DNA from: Cololabis saira
Lineage: Eukaryota > Chordata > Actinopteri > Beloniformes > Belonidae
Assembly (NCBI RefSeq): GCF_033807715.1
Contig: NC_084596.1
Span: forward strand, 31,628,879 to 31,692,878
Direction: 5' to 3'
DNA length: 64,000 nucleotides
Part shown: positions 24,940 to 35,742 of the stretch, in pieces
Layout: each line of letters starts with the position of its first letter
Numbering within the stretch: position 1 is the first letter of the stretch
Program-made: the position numbers and the translations under genes
The notes under the pieces: generated by a model
What the model was told of the DNA's origin: nothing
The model's database searches: none
The model's input: the letters and a program-made list of their open reading frames with translations, nothing else

Positions 24940-26095
24940 TGATGCACACCCGGCCTAGACAGGTAAACTTGGTACGGATTGCTGATATTCAGGATATTGA
25001 ACTAACTACATTTCAGCATGAATATCATCAGCAAGATATTGAAATTGACATTGATCCTGAGAACAACTTTTTTTCACAGGTATCAACGACAGCCGCCACT
25101 ATTACACTGATCGGTTTAACTGCAACATAAAAACTGAACATAGACTGTCGATAACCCACTTCAATAGCAGAAGTTTGTATGGCAATTTCCACAACATCAA
25201 CCAGTACCTCCAACTACTTTCAGAGACTTCAATATCATTGCAATATCAGGAACGTGGCTCAACAGTGAAAAGGGCACAGACTTTGAAATTGATGGTTATT
25301 AAATTAAATGTAAAAAAAGAGAAAACAAAAATGGAGGTGATGTTGCTCTTTTTGTGGACAAGAATATCAATTATAAGATAACAGAGACATTGTCAACTGT
25401 AATGTTTTTGAATGTGTGACTATAGAAATACTCATGGAGAAAAAGGAAGAATGTCTTTGAGTTATAGTTTATAGAGCACCAGAATCCAATGTTATGTATT
25501 CAACAACTGGATGGAGGAAGAAATAATGAAAGTCAATTAAAAAGTTATATTAATCTGTGGGGGTTTCAATATTGATATTTTAAACCCAAACAAACATAAA
25601 ATGACAGAAAAATGTACTATTACCATGTACACTCATTATGCATTACATCGCACTGTGCAACCTCAAATTATAATCTACTCACAAATGTCTCAAAGAACAG
25701 TTTGACTAGTGAAATATTAATAAATTACATAACTGATCACTTACCAGTGTTCACAGTCTATGATTGCAACTATAAAAAAGTTGATTAAAACACCAGACCA
25801 CAGTACAGGCGGGTTAGGACAGATGATTCCTCGAAGGCACTAAAAGCTGAGTTGATGACATATGATTGGGGATTAATATATAGACCAAAAGATGTGGATT
25901 CAGCAACTGAAGAATATTTAAATCATTGTATGATTTAAAAAAAAAAAATAGTCAGTTAAGGAACAGTTTAGGAAAAACAGGCAGAAAAATAGCAGTGGTT
26001 CTCAAAAGGATTACAAAATGCATGTAAAAAGAAAAACAAACTTTTTAGGGAACTTATAAAACACAGAACTATAAAAACATGTAAAAAAGAATATT
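24940..26095 (+). pseudogene. LINE ORF2, 5' portion (endonuclease region), first half of a split element
   Basis: With frameshifts the translation gives ITHFNSRSLYGNF, then IIAISGTWLN and GGDVALFVDKNINY, and later INYITDHLPVF. These are the N-terminal, central and C-terminal blocks of an apurinic-type LINE endonuclease. The sequence then reads into ELIKHRTIKTCKKEY-like text, where it stops at a TIR. The second half resumes near 30560. Multiple stops and shifts show it is dead. Clade is CR1/L2/Rex-like by motif style; exact family not determined. Confidence 0.65.
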
Positions 26096-26524
26096 AAAGG
26101 AGCCGTCTGTAAGAAATGGCCAAAACTGGTACTGCAGTCACTTTCAAAATAGTGTCGAGCGGCGTGTACCCTCCCCCTCCTCCCCCCGACCAGAGGTTGC
26201 CAGGTAGGCTGCAGAATGCAGCAGGAATGTAGGCTGCCATGGCTGCGATAATTAGAGCTGAGCTGGCAACCCGGATGCCGAAACAATACTGACTTCGTGA
26301 TTGGGAGATAGGTGGAGGGTGGAGCTTCAGGCCAAAACAAAAAATGACAACATAAACATCAGTTGAGGGCTGCAACTCCTCTTTTTAAACGGGAATATCC
26401 TGGCTTGAGTGCTGTTGTCAGTGACATAAGTATTTGAAATGAACATGATTTTTAAATGTCTGTTGACATATCGGGGTCATTTTATGATTCGTTTTATTAT
26501 TGCTCTTACATACAGCTCCTTTTA
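26095..26524. mobile_element. MITE inserted in the LINE
   Basis: The left terminus reads TAAAGGAGCCGTCTGTAAGA. The reverse complement of the right end is a close match ending in GCTGTATGTAAGAGC. The left flank contains TTAA; the right has TTTA, so a TTAA duplication (piggyBac-like) is possible but decayed. It marks the point where the LINE reading is interrupted. The interior contains a C-rich tract and no coding motif. Confidence 0.6.
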
Positions 26525-27245
26525 TATAAATTAAAGCTGCAAGCAGCGATGAACGGGCCCTCGCACTCATGGCCACCGCCCCCATAAGCAAATCAGAAAT
26601 GACACCACCCACAACTTTCTATGTCAAACCAAGTTAAAAGTTATGGCAGAAAATTGGAACTATGAAATATCGACCAATCAGAAGAAGGGGCAGGTCTAAT
26701 TTGCACCAATTATGGTCAAGGACTCAAAACCATGTCCGATGACACCACCCACGAGTCTTTATGTCAAACCATTCAAAAGTTATTGCAGAAAATCGGAAGT
26801 ATCACATATCGATAGTGCTGGGCGATATGACCAAAAATTTATATCACGGTATTTTTCAAAATTATATCGGTTTCACGGTATATCACGTTTTTTTTTTTTT
26901 TCATGCACAACTGGGTGTTAACCACATTTTCTAATGATTTGGAAAGGAATTGCTGCAGTAAATTGGCTTAGAATGGCCTATTTTACTGTCATGAGGAAGA
27001 AATATTGTAGAAAAACATTAATGTCCACACTAGTATAAATACAGGTTTGCATGGCCTCACAAAATGATGCCGTTTACAATGAGGTGGCAGCACTTATGAT
27101 TCTAATGTAGGGCTGAATGATTTTAGAAAATAATCTAATTGCGATTTTTTTCCTCAATATTACGATTGCGATTTAATATGCGATTATTATTTTTTTCAAG
27201 GTCCTGTTCTCATGTATTTTTCAACTACACAAGCAATAAATCAGT

Positions 27246-27386
27246 CTGTTTCAAGTAGATTTTCACTTGAAATAAGTAGAAAAATCTGCCAGTGGAACAA
27301 GATTTTTTTGCTTGTAATAAGAAGATAAATCTTGTCCCACTGGCAGATTTTCCTACTTATTTCAAGTGAAAATTTACTTGAAACAG
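27246..27386. repeat. Foldback MITE, 60-bp arms
   Basis: Arms 27246-27305 and 27327-27386 are inverted copies matching at 57 of 60 positions, around a 21-base loop. The left arm begins CTGTTTCAAGTAGATTTTCA. This is a full cruciform/hairpin-forming element nested in the hAT. An independent family relationship is likely but not nameable from here. Confidence 0.75.
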
Positions 27387-27520
27387 GTGAAAATTGTCAA
27401 ACAAGTTATTTCTCTGTTGTTATTTTTCTGGTGATGACTCTAAATGTTGAAATAGCAGTAAAACCACATTCATTGATTAAATTACATAAGGGATGGAAAG
27501 AAGGGATGGCAGTTTTACAT

Positions 27521-27675
27521 GGGGGGATGATTTGGACCGTTTTTATTTCAGGGGGGATGATTTGGACCATTTTTATTTCAGGGGGGTGATTTGGACCGTT
27601 TTTATTTCAGGGTGGGATGATTTGGACCGATTTTTTTATATCAGGGGGAGATGATTTGGACCGGTTTTAATTTCA
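27521..27675 (+). repeat. G-rich minisatellite, about five copies of a 29-34 bp unit
   Basis: The unit is GGGGGGATGATTTGGACC plus GTTTTTATTTCA. Copies start at 27521, 27551, 27581, 27610 and 27644. The first two are 30 bp and differ at one base; later ones vary in length. Each unit opens with a run of up to six G, so the G-rich strand carries regularly spaced G-tracts. The ORF reading (GGMIWTVFIS repeats) is a by-product. Confidence 0.85.
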
Positions 27676-27908
27676 GGGGGGGGTGCCATCACATCACCAC
27701 TCATCCCCCCTCAACTCGAGTACTGCTCACACGGAACTCAGAACTTCTTCATAAATGACTCAAAAATCCCAGAGAGAAAATAAACACCAGCAAGCTAACA
27801 AACAAACCAATAAAGCTCTGAATTAACAAAACGAACCAGCAATGAACAACTCGCAGCCCCGCTGTTTTAACCTCTCCTCCTGATGAGCTGACGGGCTGCA
27901 GGTGTGGT

Positions 27909-28034
27909 TTAAGGCTGATTTATGGTTCCGCGTTACACCAATGCAGGCCCTACGCCGTGGGTTACGCGACCTACGGCGTACCGTACAGTGCGAAAGCTCT
28001 GCATCGATTTAACGCGGAACCATAAATCAGGCTT
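27909..28034. mobile_element. Small MITE, AAGGCTGATTTATGG termini
   Basis: AAGGCTGATTTATGGTTCC on the left faces GGAACCATAAATCAGGCTT on the right over about 125 bp. Internal TACGCCGTGGG and CCTACGGCGTA continue the inverted symmetry. The same terminus occurs at 45920-46369 and, as one end only, at 40245-40272. Termini of this style belong to PIF/Harbinger-type MITEs in fish, but the TSD is not decisive. Confidence 0.65.
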
Positions 28035-29524
28035 CACAGCGCGACTCACTGCGCGTACTCCTCGCCGCGCGCAGCTCCTCGCCAACTCTGCGCTCATATA
28101 TTTAATACATTTATAAAGCCCATATATTTATAAAGCCTCACTTGGCCGAGCCCTAACGCTGAGGCCATGGTAGATTTAGGTTACACGCGGACACGCAGTA
28201 CTGTTGACTTTTCCCTGCCGGCTCTGCTCACTGCTCACTCGCTAAACAGTCCCCACACAAACAGTGTCCAGCGGCGCTATGTTCCGCCGCGCCGCGTGGC
28301 GTTCCCCACGTTGTGTACGCTACTCACCGGTATTACGGTATATGAAAAATTCATATCATAAGAAAAATAAACACCGGTATTCGGTATGAACCGGTATACC
28401 GCCCAGCACTACATATCGACCAATCAGAAGAAGGAGCGGGGCTAATTCATGCCAATGAAGGTCAAGTACTCAAAACCGAGTCCGATGACACCACCCACGA
28501 GTCTTTATGTCAAACCATTCAAAAATTATGGCAGGGAAAAGTTCTAGGAGAGACTTTTCTTTAAGTTGCGACATGATACAGGTGTGTAGCGATTTTCGTG
28601 CATGTACGTCAAACCGTATTGTGGGGCTTGAGGCACAAAGTTTTCTAGGGGGCACTGTTGAGCCATTAGGCCATGCCCATTAATGCAAACCATGAAATAT
28701 CAAATTTATCGCCAGGCCTGGCTTGCATGCAAAATTTGGTGACTTTTGGGGAACTATCAAATATGGACCAGATGAAGGGGGGGCACGCTTTTTGGCGTCT
28801 AGCGTCGCCACGGTAACACTTTTGACTGAGAAAAGTAATGCGCGTCGTTGCAGGATCGAGACGCACATTTTGATGTATAACACACCTGGGTGCACGTTAC
28901 GGTTCGGGCCGTATTAACTGCCGAAGGAATGGCATAAATTGCCACAAAATTACACGATTAATTCAAAATGGCCGACTTCCTGTTCGGTTTCGCCCATGGC
29001 GCCAAGAGACTTTTCTTTAAGTTGCGACATGACGTGTGTACCAATTTTCGTGCATGTACGTCGAACCGTATTATGGGGCTTGAGGCACAAAGGTTTCTAG
29101 GGGGCGCTGTTGAGCCATTTTGCCACGCCCATTAATGCAAACCATTAAATATCAAATTTTTTGCCAGGCCTGGCTTGCGTGCAAAATTGAGTGACTTTTG
29201 GGGCACGTTTAGGGCCGGGCAAAAAAGCCCTCCTTTTGTCAGAATGATAAAGAATTCCTACAAGATACAATAGGGCCTTCACACTGTAAGTGCTCGGGCC
29301 CTAATTAATAGGTGATGATAAAAATAATACTACAAAATTTCAGGAAATTTTGATATGGACATGCCCTACTGCCCATTCGTCCCCTCTTGCTGCTTTGGTT
29401 TGGGGCTGTAGTGGTTGTGTTCGGGGTGGTTCTATGTCAGTTTGAGGTGTTTACGGTTGCATTTCATTCATTCCTGTGCTCGCTGCAGGGGGTGTGGTTT
29501 AGGGTTGTTAATAAACCTTTGGGG

Positions 29525-30495
29525 ATGGGGCCGTTTGGCATGGATTTTGACATAAAATTTCCTTAAATCACAGCTTCATGAAATTTAAATATGTTGAAGT
29601 CCACGGCGTGCCGAGTCGGGGAACATTTGTACGATGTCTCTACAATAACCTGTTGCCTAGCAACAAGCATCCAAAGTGAAATGGAAATGTAAAAAAAAAA
29701 GAAAGGTAAATATCGCAAAAACTGTAATAATTGGCATAATGAGGTTGTACGGTCCGTTAGTGCCAATCAGGCCGAGTGTTTGAAAGTTTGAACGATGTCT
29801 CTACGATAAAGTTCGGCCGAGCAATAAGTGTCCGAATTTTTGCGTTTTTTTTTTTTGCTTTTTGGCATCTAGCGTTGCCATGGTAACATTTTTGACTGAG
29901 AAAAGTAATGCCCATCGAGGCACGATGAAGACGCATCTAACGGTGTATACCATGCATGGGTGCACGTTCCGGTTCAGGCTACATTAACGGATAGGTTTTT
30001 TTTTCACCATGGTAAAAAGCCTCATCCGAATGAATGGGGCCATTTGACCTGGATTTTGACATAAAATTTCCTTAAATCACAGCTTCATGAAATTTGAATA
30101 TGTTGAAGTCCATAGCGTGCCGAGTCTGGGAACATTTGTACTATGTCTCTACGATAACCTGTTGCCTACCAACAAGCGTCCAAAGTCAAATGGAAATTTA
30201 AAAAAAAAGGTAAATATCGCAAAAACTGTAATAAGTGGCATAATGAGGTTGTATCATCGTTAGTGCCAATCGGGCCGAGTGTTTGAAAGTTTGAACGATG
30301 TCTCTACGATAAAGTCCGGCCGAGCAATAAGCGTCCGAATTTTCGCCTTTTTTTTGCTTTTTGGCATCTAGCGTTGCCACGGTAACACTTTTGACTGAGA
30401 AAAGTAATGACCATCAAGGCACGATGGAGACGCATCCAACGATGTATGCCATGCATAGGTGCACATTGCGGTTCGGGTCGTATTAACGGACGAAA
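29525..30495. repeat. Two tandem copies of a roughly 509-bp unit
   Basis: Unit 1 starts at 29525 (ATGGGGCCGTTTGGC) and unit 2 at 30034 (ATGGGGCCATTTGAC). Both contain AAATTTCCTTAAATCACAGC, the ACGATGTCTCTAC motif twice and a final CTTTTTGGCATCTAGCG block. That last block also occurs in copy 1 of the unclassified element at 28789-28918, so the tandem unit belongs to the same repeat superfamily. The units are diverged at scattered positions. Confidence 0.7.
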
Positions 30496-30557
30496 AAAGA
30501 GTGCGGAATAATAAGAAAAGGGAAACCTTTCCTGTATACTAATATATCACTACTTGG

Positions 30558-31200
30558 CATGCCCATAATTAAAGCTACATGGAACATATTCAATTGCATT
30601 ACCTTTATACAGTATATTTACCCTCAGTATTTCATAAATGACCAAAATATTATAAATATGAAGGATGTTGTAAATAAATTCAATAGTTGCAAACATTGGA
30701 CCAAATTTAGCAGGAACAATACCTGTGTTAGAAACAGGAATTAATTTAAATTATATTGAGAGTAATACTCGTTCAATGTATCTAAACCCTATAAAAGAGA
30801 AAGAAATCATTGATATTGTGAATAAATGCAAAAACAAAGCATCCACTGACTGCAATGGTCTTGACATGAAAACAATGAAACGGGTAATTGAGAGTATCTC
30901 TAAACCATTAACTTACATTTGCAAATGCAATCTGTCATTCCAAATGGGACAATTTCTCAACAAAATGAAAATAGCAAAGATCATACCAACGTACAAAACT
31001 GGCAACAATCATCTCTTCACAAAGTACAGGCCGGTCTCCTTTCTCCCTCAGTTTTCCAAAATCCTAGAAAAACTTTTCAATTAGGAAAATTCATAAACAA
31101 ATACACACTACTCATTCAACAACAGTCAGTATAGATTCAGATCAAACTGGTCAACATCACTAGCTGTAACGGATCTCAATGAAGAAATTTGTACACATGC
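30558..31200 (+). pseudogene. LINE ORF2, second half (reverse transcriptase N-terminal part)
   Basis: The reading resumes with IKATWNIFN and FINDQNIINMKDVVNKF. It continues in the 119-codon stretch 30725-31084 with KEKEIIDIVNKCKNK, MKIAKIIPTYKTG, YRPVSFLPQFSKILEKLF, then YRFRSNWSTSLAV. These are the pre-RT and first RT motifs. The catalytic YADD region is missing because the element is truncated near 31200. It is collinear with 24940-26095, showing that about 4.4 kb was inserted between the halves. Confidence 0.7.
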
Positions 31201-31784
31201 GTGTGCGTAGATTTTTATATATGTATGTATATCTTGAATTAAAAAACAATCTAACACTGTTTCAAACATTTCACTGGCTACCACACCTGGTATGCATGTC
31301 AGGATACATTTTGAAATGCAGAGTCTATACACCGCATATTTAATGACAGAGTGACATTGTGCAAGAAAACATCCTGACATTTTCATGCCTGTCTGCCTTC
31401 TATACGAGAACAACCACAAAGAATCAGATCACCAGTTTAATTAGGACCACAAAGTGCAAACAATGAACTCTTGGATGCCAAGACGCTGTTCGTCAGCCTG
31501 CTAGTTCATTTACAGATTTTTATTTTTGTTTTTAATTTGCTGTTTTGCTTCTCTGAGGACGTAAAAGACTGTTTCAATGTGGTAGGCAACAAAAACTTGA
31601 AAATTAAAGTAGTCACCTAGCTCAGGGAAAACGTGACAAGGTGCATCCAATTAAAGGTTATGACATGATTTCATGAAGCTGGTGGAAATTAAACTGGCCA
31701 CTGAAGTAAGACGACAACAATTACTATTACTACCTTTGTCCTCTTTGTCCAAGTGTTTTAATGATTTTGTTTTTCGTTACTCAG

Positions 31785-31865
31785 ACTTTACGGCCAGAGA
31801 GCTGGATGTCAACATCTCCTACAACTACAAACGTATCAGGTCCAAGACTGCGAGGAAGAACGTTT
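31785..31865 (+). CDS. Possible first coding exon of an RNF4-like gene (speculative)
   Basis: A good acceptor (pyrimidine tract, then TTACTCAG) ends at 31784. An ATG at 31806 begins MSTSPTTTNVSG, and RNF4 proteins also start with MST. A weak donor GTTGAG at 31866 would join in phase 0 to the exon at 33397. Another frame of the same stretch is open to a stop at 31868, so the reading is ambiguous. The claim rests on splice geometry and proximity only. Confidence 0.2.
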
Positions 31866-32269
31866 GTTGAGACGCGATGAGAACTTTTTTTTTTTTTTCT
31901 ACCTGTTTTTGTTTGTGTACTTGTTTCCAATACAAGTGTTGCTGGATCCCACACTGGGGCTGCGTGTTTTTGTATTTGTGTATGCGTGTGCTGTTTGTGT
32001 GTACTTACTAGCTCCCCTGCTGACAGTGTGTGGGTGAAAGATGGCAGTTGTGCATACTGTCTGTTATATCACACAGGCTCAAACATGTTTGGGTTGCATT
32101 TTCAATAGCCAGCTAAATTCCATGAACATAACAAATAAGTCATCTTTCTTTTATGCTGCAATAATGATGATAACCACATCCACAAGCAATTACTTCAAGA
32201 AACCTTTGGTTCTTGCTACATTCAAAAAATGCCACTTAAAACTTTTCTGTGCAAACTAGAAGCCTTCTG

Positions 32270-32830
32270 TTAACCTTGTTCAGAGGTGGCATTGATATCT
32301 CAGATCTCTCCGAAGCATTCAGCATGTGGAAATGTGTACTGGGGGCAAACAAATCAGCCTTTTCCTTTTTTGTAAGGAAAAGGCATGTTCTCAATACCAA
32401 GGAGGACTATCCAGGGCTTTTGTCTGTGACAGTATGGGATTGTATCAGTGGCCCGGGCAAAGGTGATTTACACTTCTATGATGCCACTATTGCAGAAAAG
32501 TACATTGAGATTTCAGAGGAACTGGTACTGCATTCAAAAAATTGTCTTCTCCGTGGACGATGGTGCATTTTTCAACAGGAAAATGCGAAACCATATTCTG
32601 CTCACATTACAAAGTTATAGCTGTGAAAGAAGAGCGTAGAGGTGATGGGCTGACCTTCTGCAGTCCCAACAGAGGATGTGTGGAGAATTGTGAAGCTCTG
32701 GATTGTGTGCCTTAGGACGTGTTTGCACATCTGGGACAAAATAACAAAAGAAACAGTTTGTCGCTTGCAATCTGTAGTCTGTACCTTCTTTGGAATATGT
32801 TCCAGGCCCGAAATGCAAAGATACATTTAT
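32270..32830 (+). pseudogene. Tc1/mariner transposase remnant
   Basis: Frame translation gives SVTVWDCISGPGKGDLHF, AEKYIEI and FQQENAKPYSAHITK, then after a frame change PTEDVWRIVK. These match the DDE region of fish Tc1-like transposases, where QDN holds the second catalytic Asp and the PxENVW block holds the final Glu. Here the Asp is replaced by Glu (QEN), and the frame is broken between the motifs, so the enzyme is dead. The DNA-binding domain and TIRs are not visible. The surrounding sequence is intron-like. Confidence 0.75.
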
Positions 32831-33396
32831 AGTTTAAAACAAATTAATAGAATTTAATGTGGAAAAAAAACTACATTGGTTTATGCTGCCTGCATAGACA
32901 TAAACACCAAAGTAAATATTTCTTGCATTTTAAAATTTACACTGCAAATATTAGCTCCGTAGCCTATTTATCAGACTTTGTCTGCTAGAGAATAACAACA
33001 TGAAAGACCGATGAAAGAAAAACTCAGTACCAGACCATGTGCAGCTGTAGTGGCTGGTCTGGGAGTGCCATCAGCACTTGCTTTATTCAACATCAAAGTT
33101 TTCATTTTTCACAGCATCGCAACACATTACACTACAGAAATGTTTTCTTTCATCTTTAAGAGCAGTGTTTTCTGAGGTCTCATTGATCCATCCATCCTTC
33201 CATCCATCCATCTATATCTGTTTTCTTTTTTTATTCAAGTATAGAACTTCACTTTAAGGGTTGATGTAATTTCTTAGCAGTGGGAAATTAACAAAAAACA
33301 GAACATACACACACACTCACACAAGTTTCTAGTTGTGGGATCCCTTTGGTAAATCACTGCTATATTTGTTTTAACACTTTACATTTAAATCAGCAG

Positions 33397-33634
33397 GTTC
33401 TCAGGCACCTCAGGGGACCAGCAGAGCAGCTGATGCCGGGACCAGAGCAGCTAGCCAGTAGAGACCCTGATGTGATGGACAACCCTGAGGACGTTGTCCA
33501 CGGTTCTGCTGGAGGTTCTGGAACAAATGAGAGGAGGAGTGTGGAGGAGGTGCTGGATTTGACCCATGAGGGATCGGAAGCAGCTGTGGTTGACCTTACG
33601 ACCAACAACCACTCAGTTCTGCTGGGGGATGGAG
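33397..33634 (+). CDS. RNF4-like exon with tandem SUMO-interaction motifs
   Basis: The exon is bounded by a TTTAAATCAGCAG acceptor and a GAG|GTGAGT donor, and is open throughout (about 79 codons). It encodes SVEEVLDLTHEG followed by AVVDLTTNNHSVLL. The paired VLDLT/VVDLT motifs with a following N-x-SV closely resemble the SUMO-interaction motifs of RNF4, a SUMO-targeted ubiquitin ligase whose RING domain sits at the C-terminus. No RING (C-P-x-C...) is recognisable downstream, where transposons intervene. It may therefore be part of a transposon-expanded gene, a truncated paralogue or a pseudogene. A possible next exon starts at 33714, 29 bases before a MITE. Confidence 0.45.
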
Positions 33635-33742
33635 GTGAGTCTTTCTGCTGCCCAGGAAAACCTCGTCCTTCATTAGAGGAGCGGTTCTACACTTCTGCTG
33701 GTTTCCCCATCAGGTCCTTGGAACAGAAGAGACAAGGACACT

Positions 33743-34507
33743 TATGGCGCTTTTACACTAGTACCTACTCAGCGGGTCTCGACTTGCCACACCCCAGGTT
33801 TTGCGCTTTTAAACTACGGGTGGAGGCAGGTGGAGGCGTACCGAGTTGATACTTTTTCTGTATCTATTCTGCCGAGGTTCTAAGCATGCTGAATCGGCTG
33901 CATCTGACGTCATCACACTACACGCCACCGATTGGTCGGGGGGCGGGGCCGTCAGACTTTTGAATCGGGAGGCGGAAATCGGCGAAAGAGCGACCTCCGG
34001 CTTCTTCAATTTATTCGACAGGCAATGGCAGCGCAAAAGTCTGTTTCGTGATCCAACTCTGAGGTGCAGATGTTCATAAACCTGGTGCTGAGGAGAGAAT
34101 TAAAAAGGGATCTAGACGGGCGATAAGGAACGATCAGATCTACCTGGAGTTCTGTCACTTCATAGCTGCTCGCGGCTCCAGCTGACTTTTCAGCAGCGCC
34201 GAGACAAACTAAATTTACAAAAAAGCGTCGCCGCTTGAAGCTTCTTTCACTTTTATTTTTTAACTTGAAATCGAACACAAGCCACAGACCCAGCAGCACA
34301 TATATCATCTCCTCCAGGTTCTACATCTTTAGTGTTGTTGTCTTCTCCGTTTAGATCACACAGTCAAATACGTAACAGCAGCTTCGCTCCAACCCGCCTA
34401 CTTCTCATCTGGGTGTCTAAAAACAAACGAGGACAAGGCGAGTGGAGGTGAGACGAGGCGTGGCGAGTCGAGGCGCGCTGAGTAGGTACTAGTATAGAAG
34501 CGCCATA
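33743..34507. mobile_element. MITE with TATGGCGCTTT termini
   Basis: The left end TATGGCGCTTTTACACTAG is mirrored by the right end, whose reverse complement is TATGGCGCTTCTATACTAG. Similarity continues through CCTACTCAGCG for about 40 bp. The flanks do not give a clear TSD. The interior is relatively GC-rich with no transposase. It lies just downstream of the RNF4-like exon, possibly inside its next exon or intron. Confidence 0.7.
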
Positions 34508-35049
34508 ACCCTCCAGGACTGGACACGGACTGCAAACTTTATTTACAAAGCAGAGACAACAATAAGACTGATGGCTCGGATTTCATTAGCGAGTGATCAC
34601 TGTCGGTTTAGGTGAGCGTCTGCGTGAGTTTATGTCACACCCACTGTTTTGTACTGCTCGGGGCAAAGCAGAAAGAGTTTCAGACAGTTGCAATTATCTT
34701 AGCCATTGCAACTCAGTCAACTTCTGGTATTTCACCACACTTGGGGCCCGATTTACTAAGATCCTAAATAAAGAGTACTAAATTGCGTGTGCACTGAAAA
34801 AGTTTGCGCGTGCTGTTGTTGTGTGGTTTGCGGGTGATCAACTAAGATTGCGTGCGCAATTGATAACAGGTGCAAACAGCAGTATTTAAATGAGGTGTTG
34901 CGTGTCTTACGGTTTGCAAGCGCAAACACTGCGCCATGGAGAGTCTGGATGGAATGCACAGTCACAAGTCACAAGCGCAAAATGAAATTTGAGAGTTGGA
35001 GTTAGAGATATTAGTGGAAGAGGCCTGTAGAGACCCCTTGTATAGTCGG

Positions 35050-35345
35050 GTGTAGAGGCTTCGTTGCCACGTCCACAACCAAGCTTCTGAAGGGAATGGG
35101 AGTGCGAGGGCAGGCCTTCCGACGAGCCGTCAAATTGCTATCAGAGGCTGCCGAACGAAGCAGCAGATGGATATGGATCAAGAGAAAGGACCCCACCTGG
35201 GCTGCAAAATGTCCCTAGGGGTAAAAGCAGAGGGGGGCACACCTGGGACGCCAGGTGTTGCCGTTGAGCCCTCCTGAGGTGTTGTGGGCTGATCAACGAA
35301 ACACCGGTGAAGGGGGGTGCCCACCTGAAGACCCCAATGAAGCGT
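35050..35345 (+). pseudogene. Short LINE-like coding fragment
   Basis: One frame reads GMGVRGQAFRRAVKLLSEAA followed by RSSRWIWIKRKDPTWAAK, which resembles a C-terminal LINE segment, though I cannot name the clade. After 35217 the frame is broken and the DNA becomes C-rich, ending in CCCTTTACCCC-like runs. It lies within the Harbinger-like element. Confidence 0.3.
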
Positions 35346-35742
35346 TTACCCCCTTTACCCCTTTACCCTTACCCCCCCACCCACTCACTACCAAGTGCTG
35401 ATTGATCTAAGGGATTGTACCATCTAGTCCTATGAGCTCAACAGCAAAGAAATTTAAACATTACCAAAAGAAACGCAGGAGAAAACCTGCGATAGAATAA
35501 ATGCAGTTGGTAACACATAAAACGGAAAAACGTCTGGTTTTTCATATTTCAATTTTAGGCACAGATCAAAAATACGAAATAGAAAAACGGGCCACAGGAC
35601 TGAATTTGATTTTAATATTTAATTGGTCGGGTTTACGTGACCCCGCGGTGCTCGGCATGATCTGAGGAGAAAAAGACAATCAGACGCAGAGCTGGAGAGC
35701 GCTTTGATTCATCTATTTATGAGTTAAGTTTTTATTCAGATG

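Larger units (their letters stand above)
26813..28411. mobile_element. hAT-type element with perfect 8-bp TSD
   Basis: The left end TAGTGCTGGGCGATATGACC faces a right end whose reverse complement is TAGTGCTGGGCGGTATACC. CATATCGA is duplicated exactly at 26805-26812 and 28412-28419. The interior is a patchwork: the start of a second GGGCTGAATGATTTTAG-type repeat near 27111, a foldback at 27246-27386, a G-rich minisatellite at 27521-27675 and a small MITE at 27909-28034. No transposase is visible. It is younger than the host element copy that it splits. Confidence 0.85.
26531..29307. mobile_element. Unclassified dispersed element, copy 1, split by a hAT
   Basis: It begins TTAAAGCTGCAAGCAGCG and ends TGCTCGGGCCCTAAT. 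The same two ends delimit the copy at 62079-62900. Inside, blocks such as GATGACACCACCCACGA with TATGTCAAACCATTCAAAAG, and AAGAGACTTTTCTTTAAGTT, occur more than once. The element is interrupted at 26813-28411 by a hAT with a clean TSD. There is no recognisable ORF. An ATTAA sequence stands at both borders (26530-26534 and 29304-29308), but whether this is a TSD is uncertain. Confidence 0.65.

Noticed and set aside
35345..35385. Telomere-like CCCTTTACCCC runs
   Set aside because: Only a few irregular units (CCCTTTA, CCCCTTTA, CCCTTA), not the vertebrate CCCTAA repeat; low-complexity C-rich tract inside an old element.
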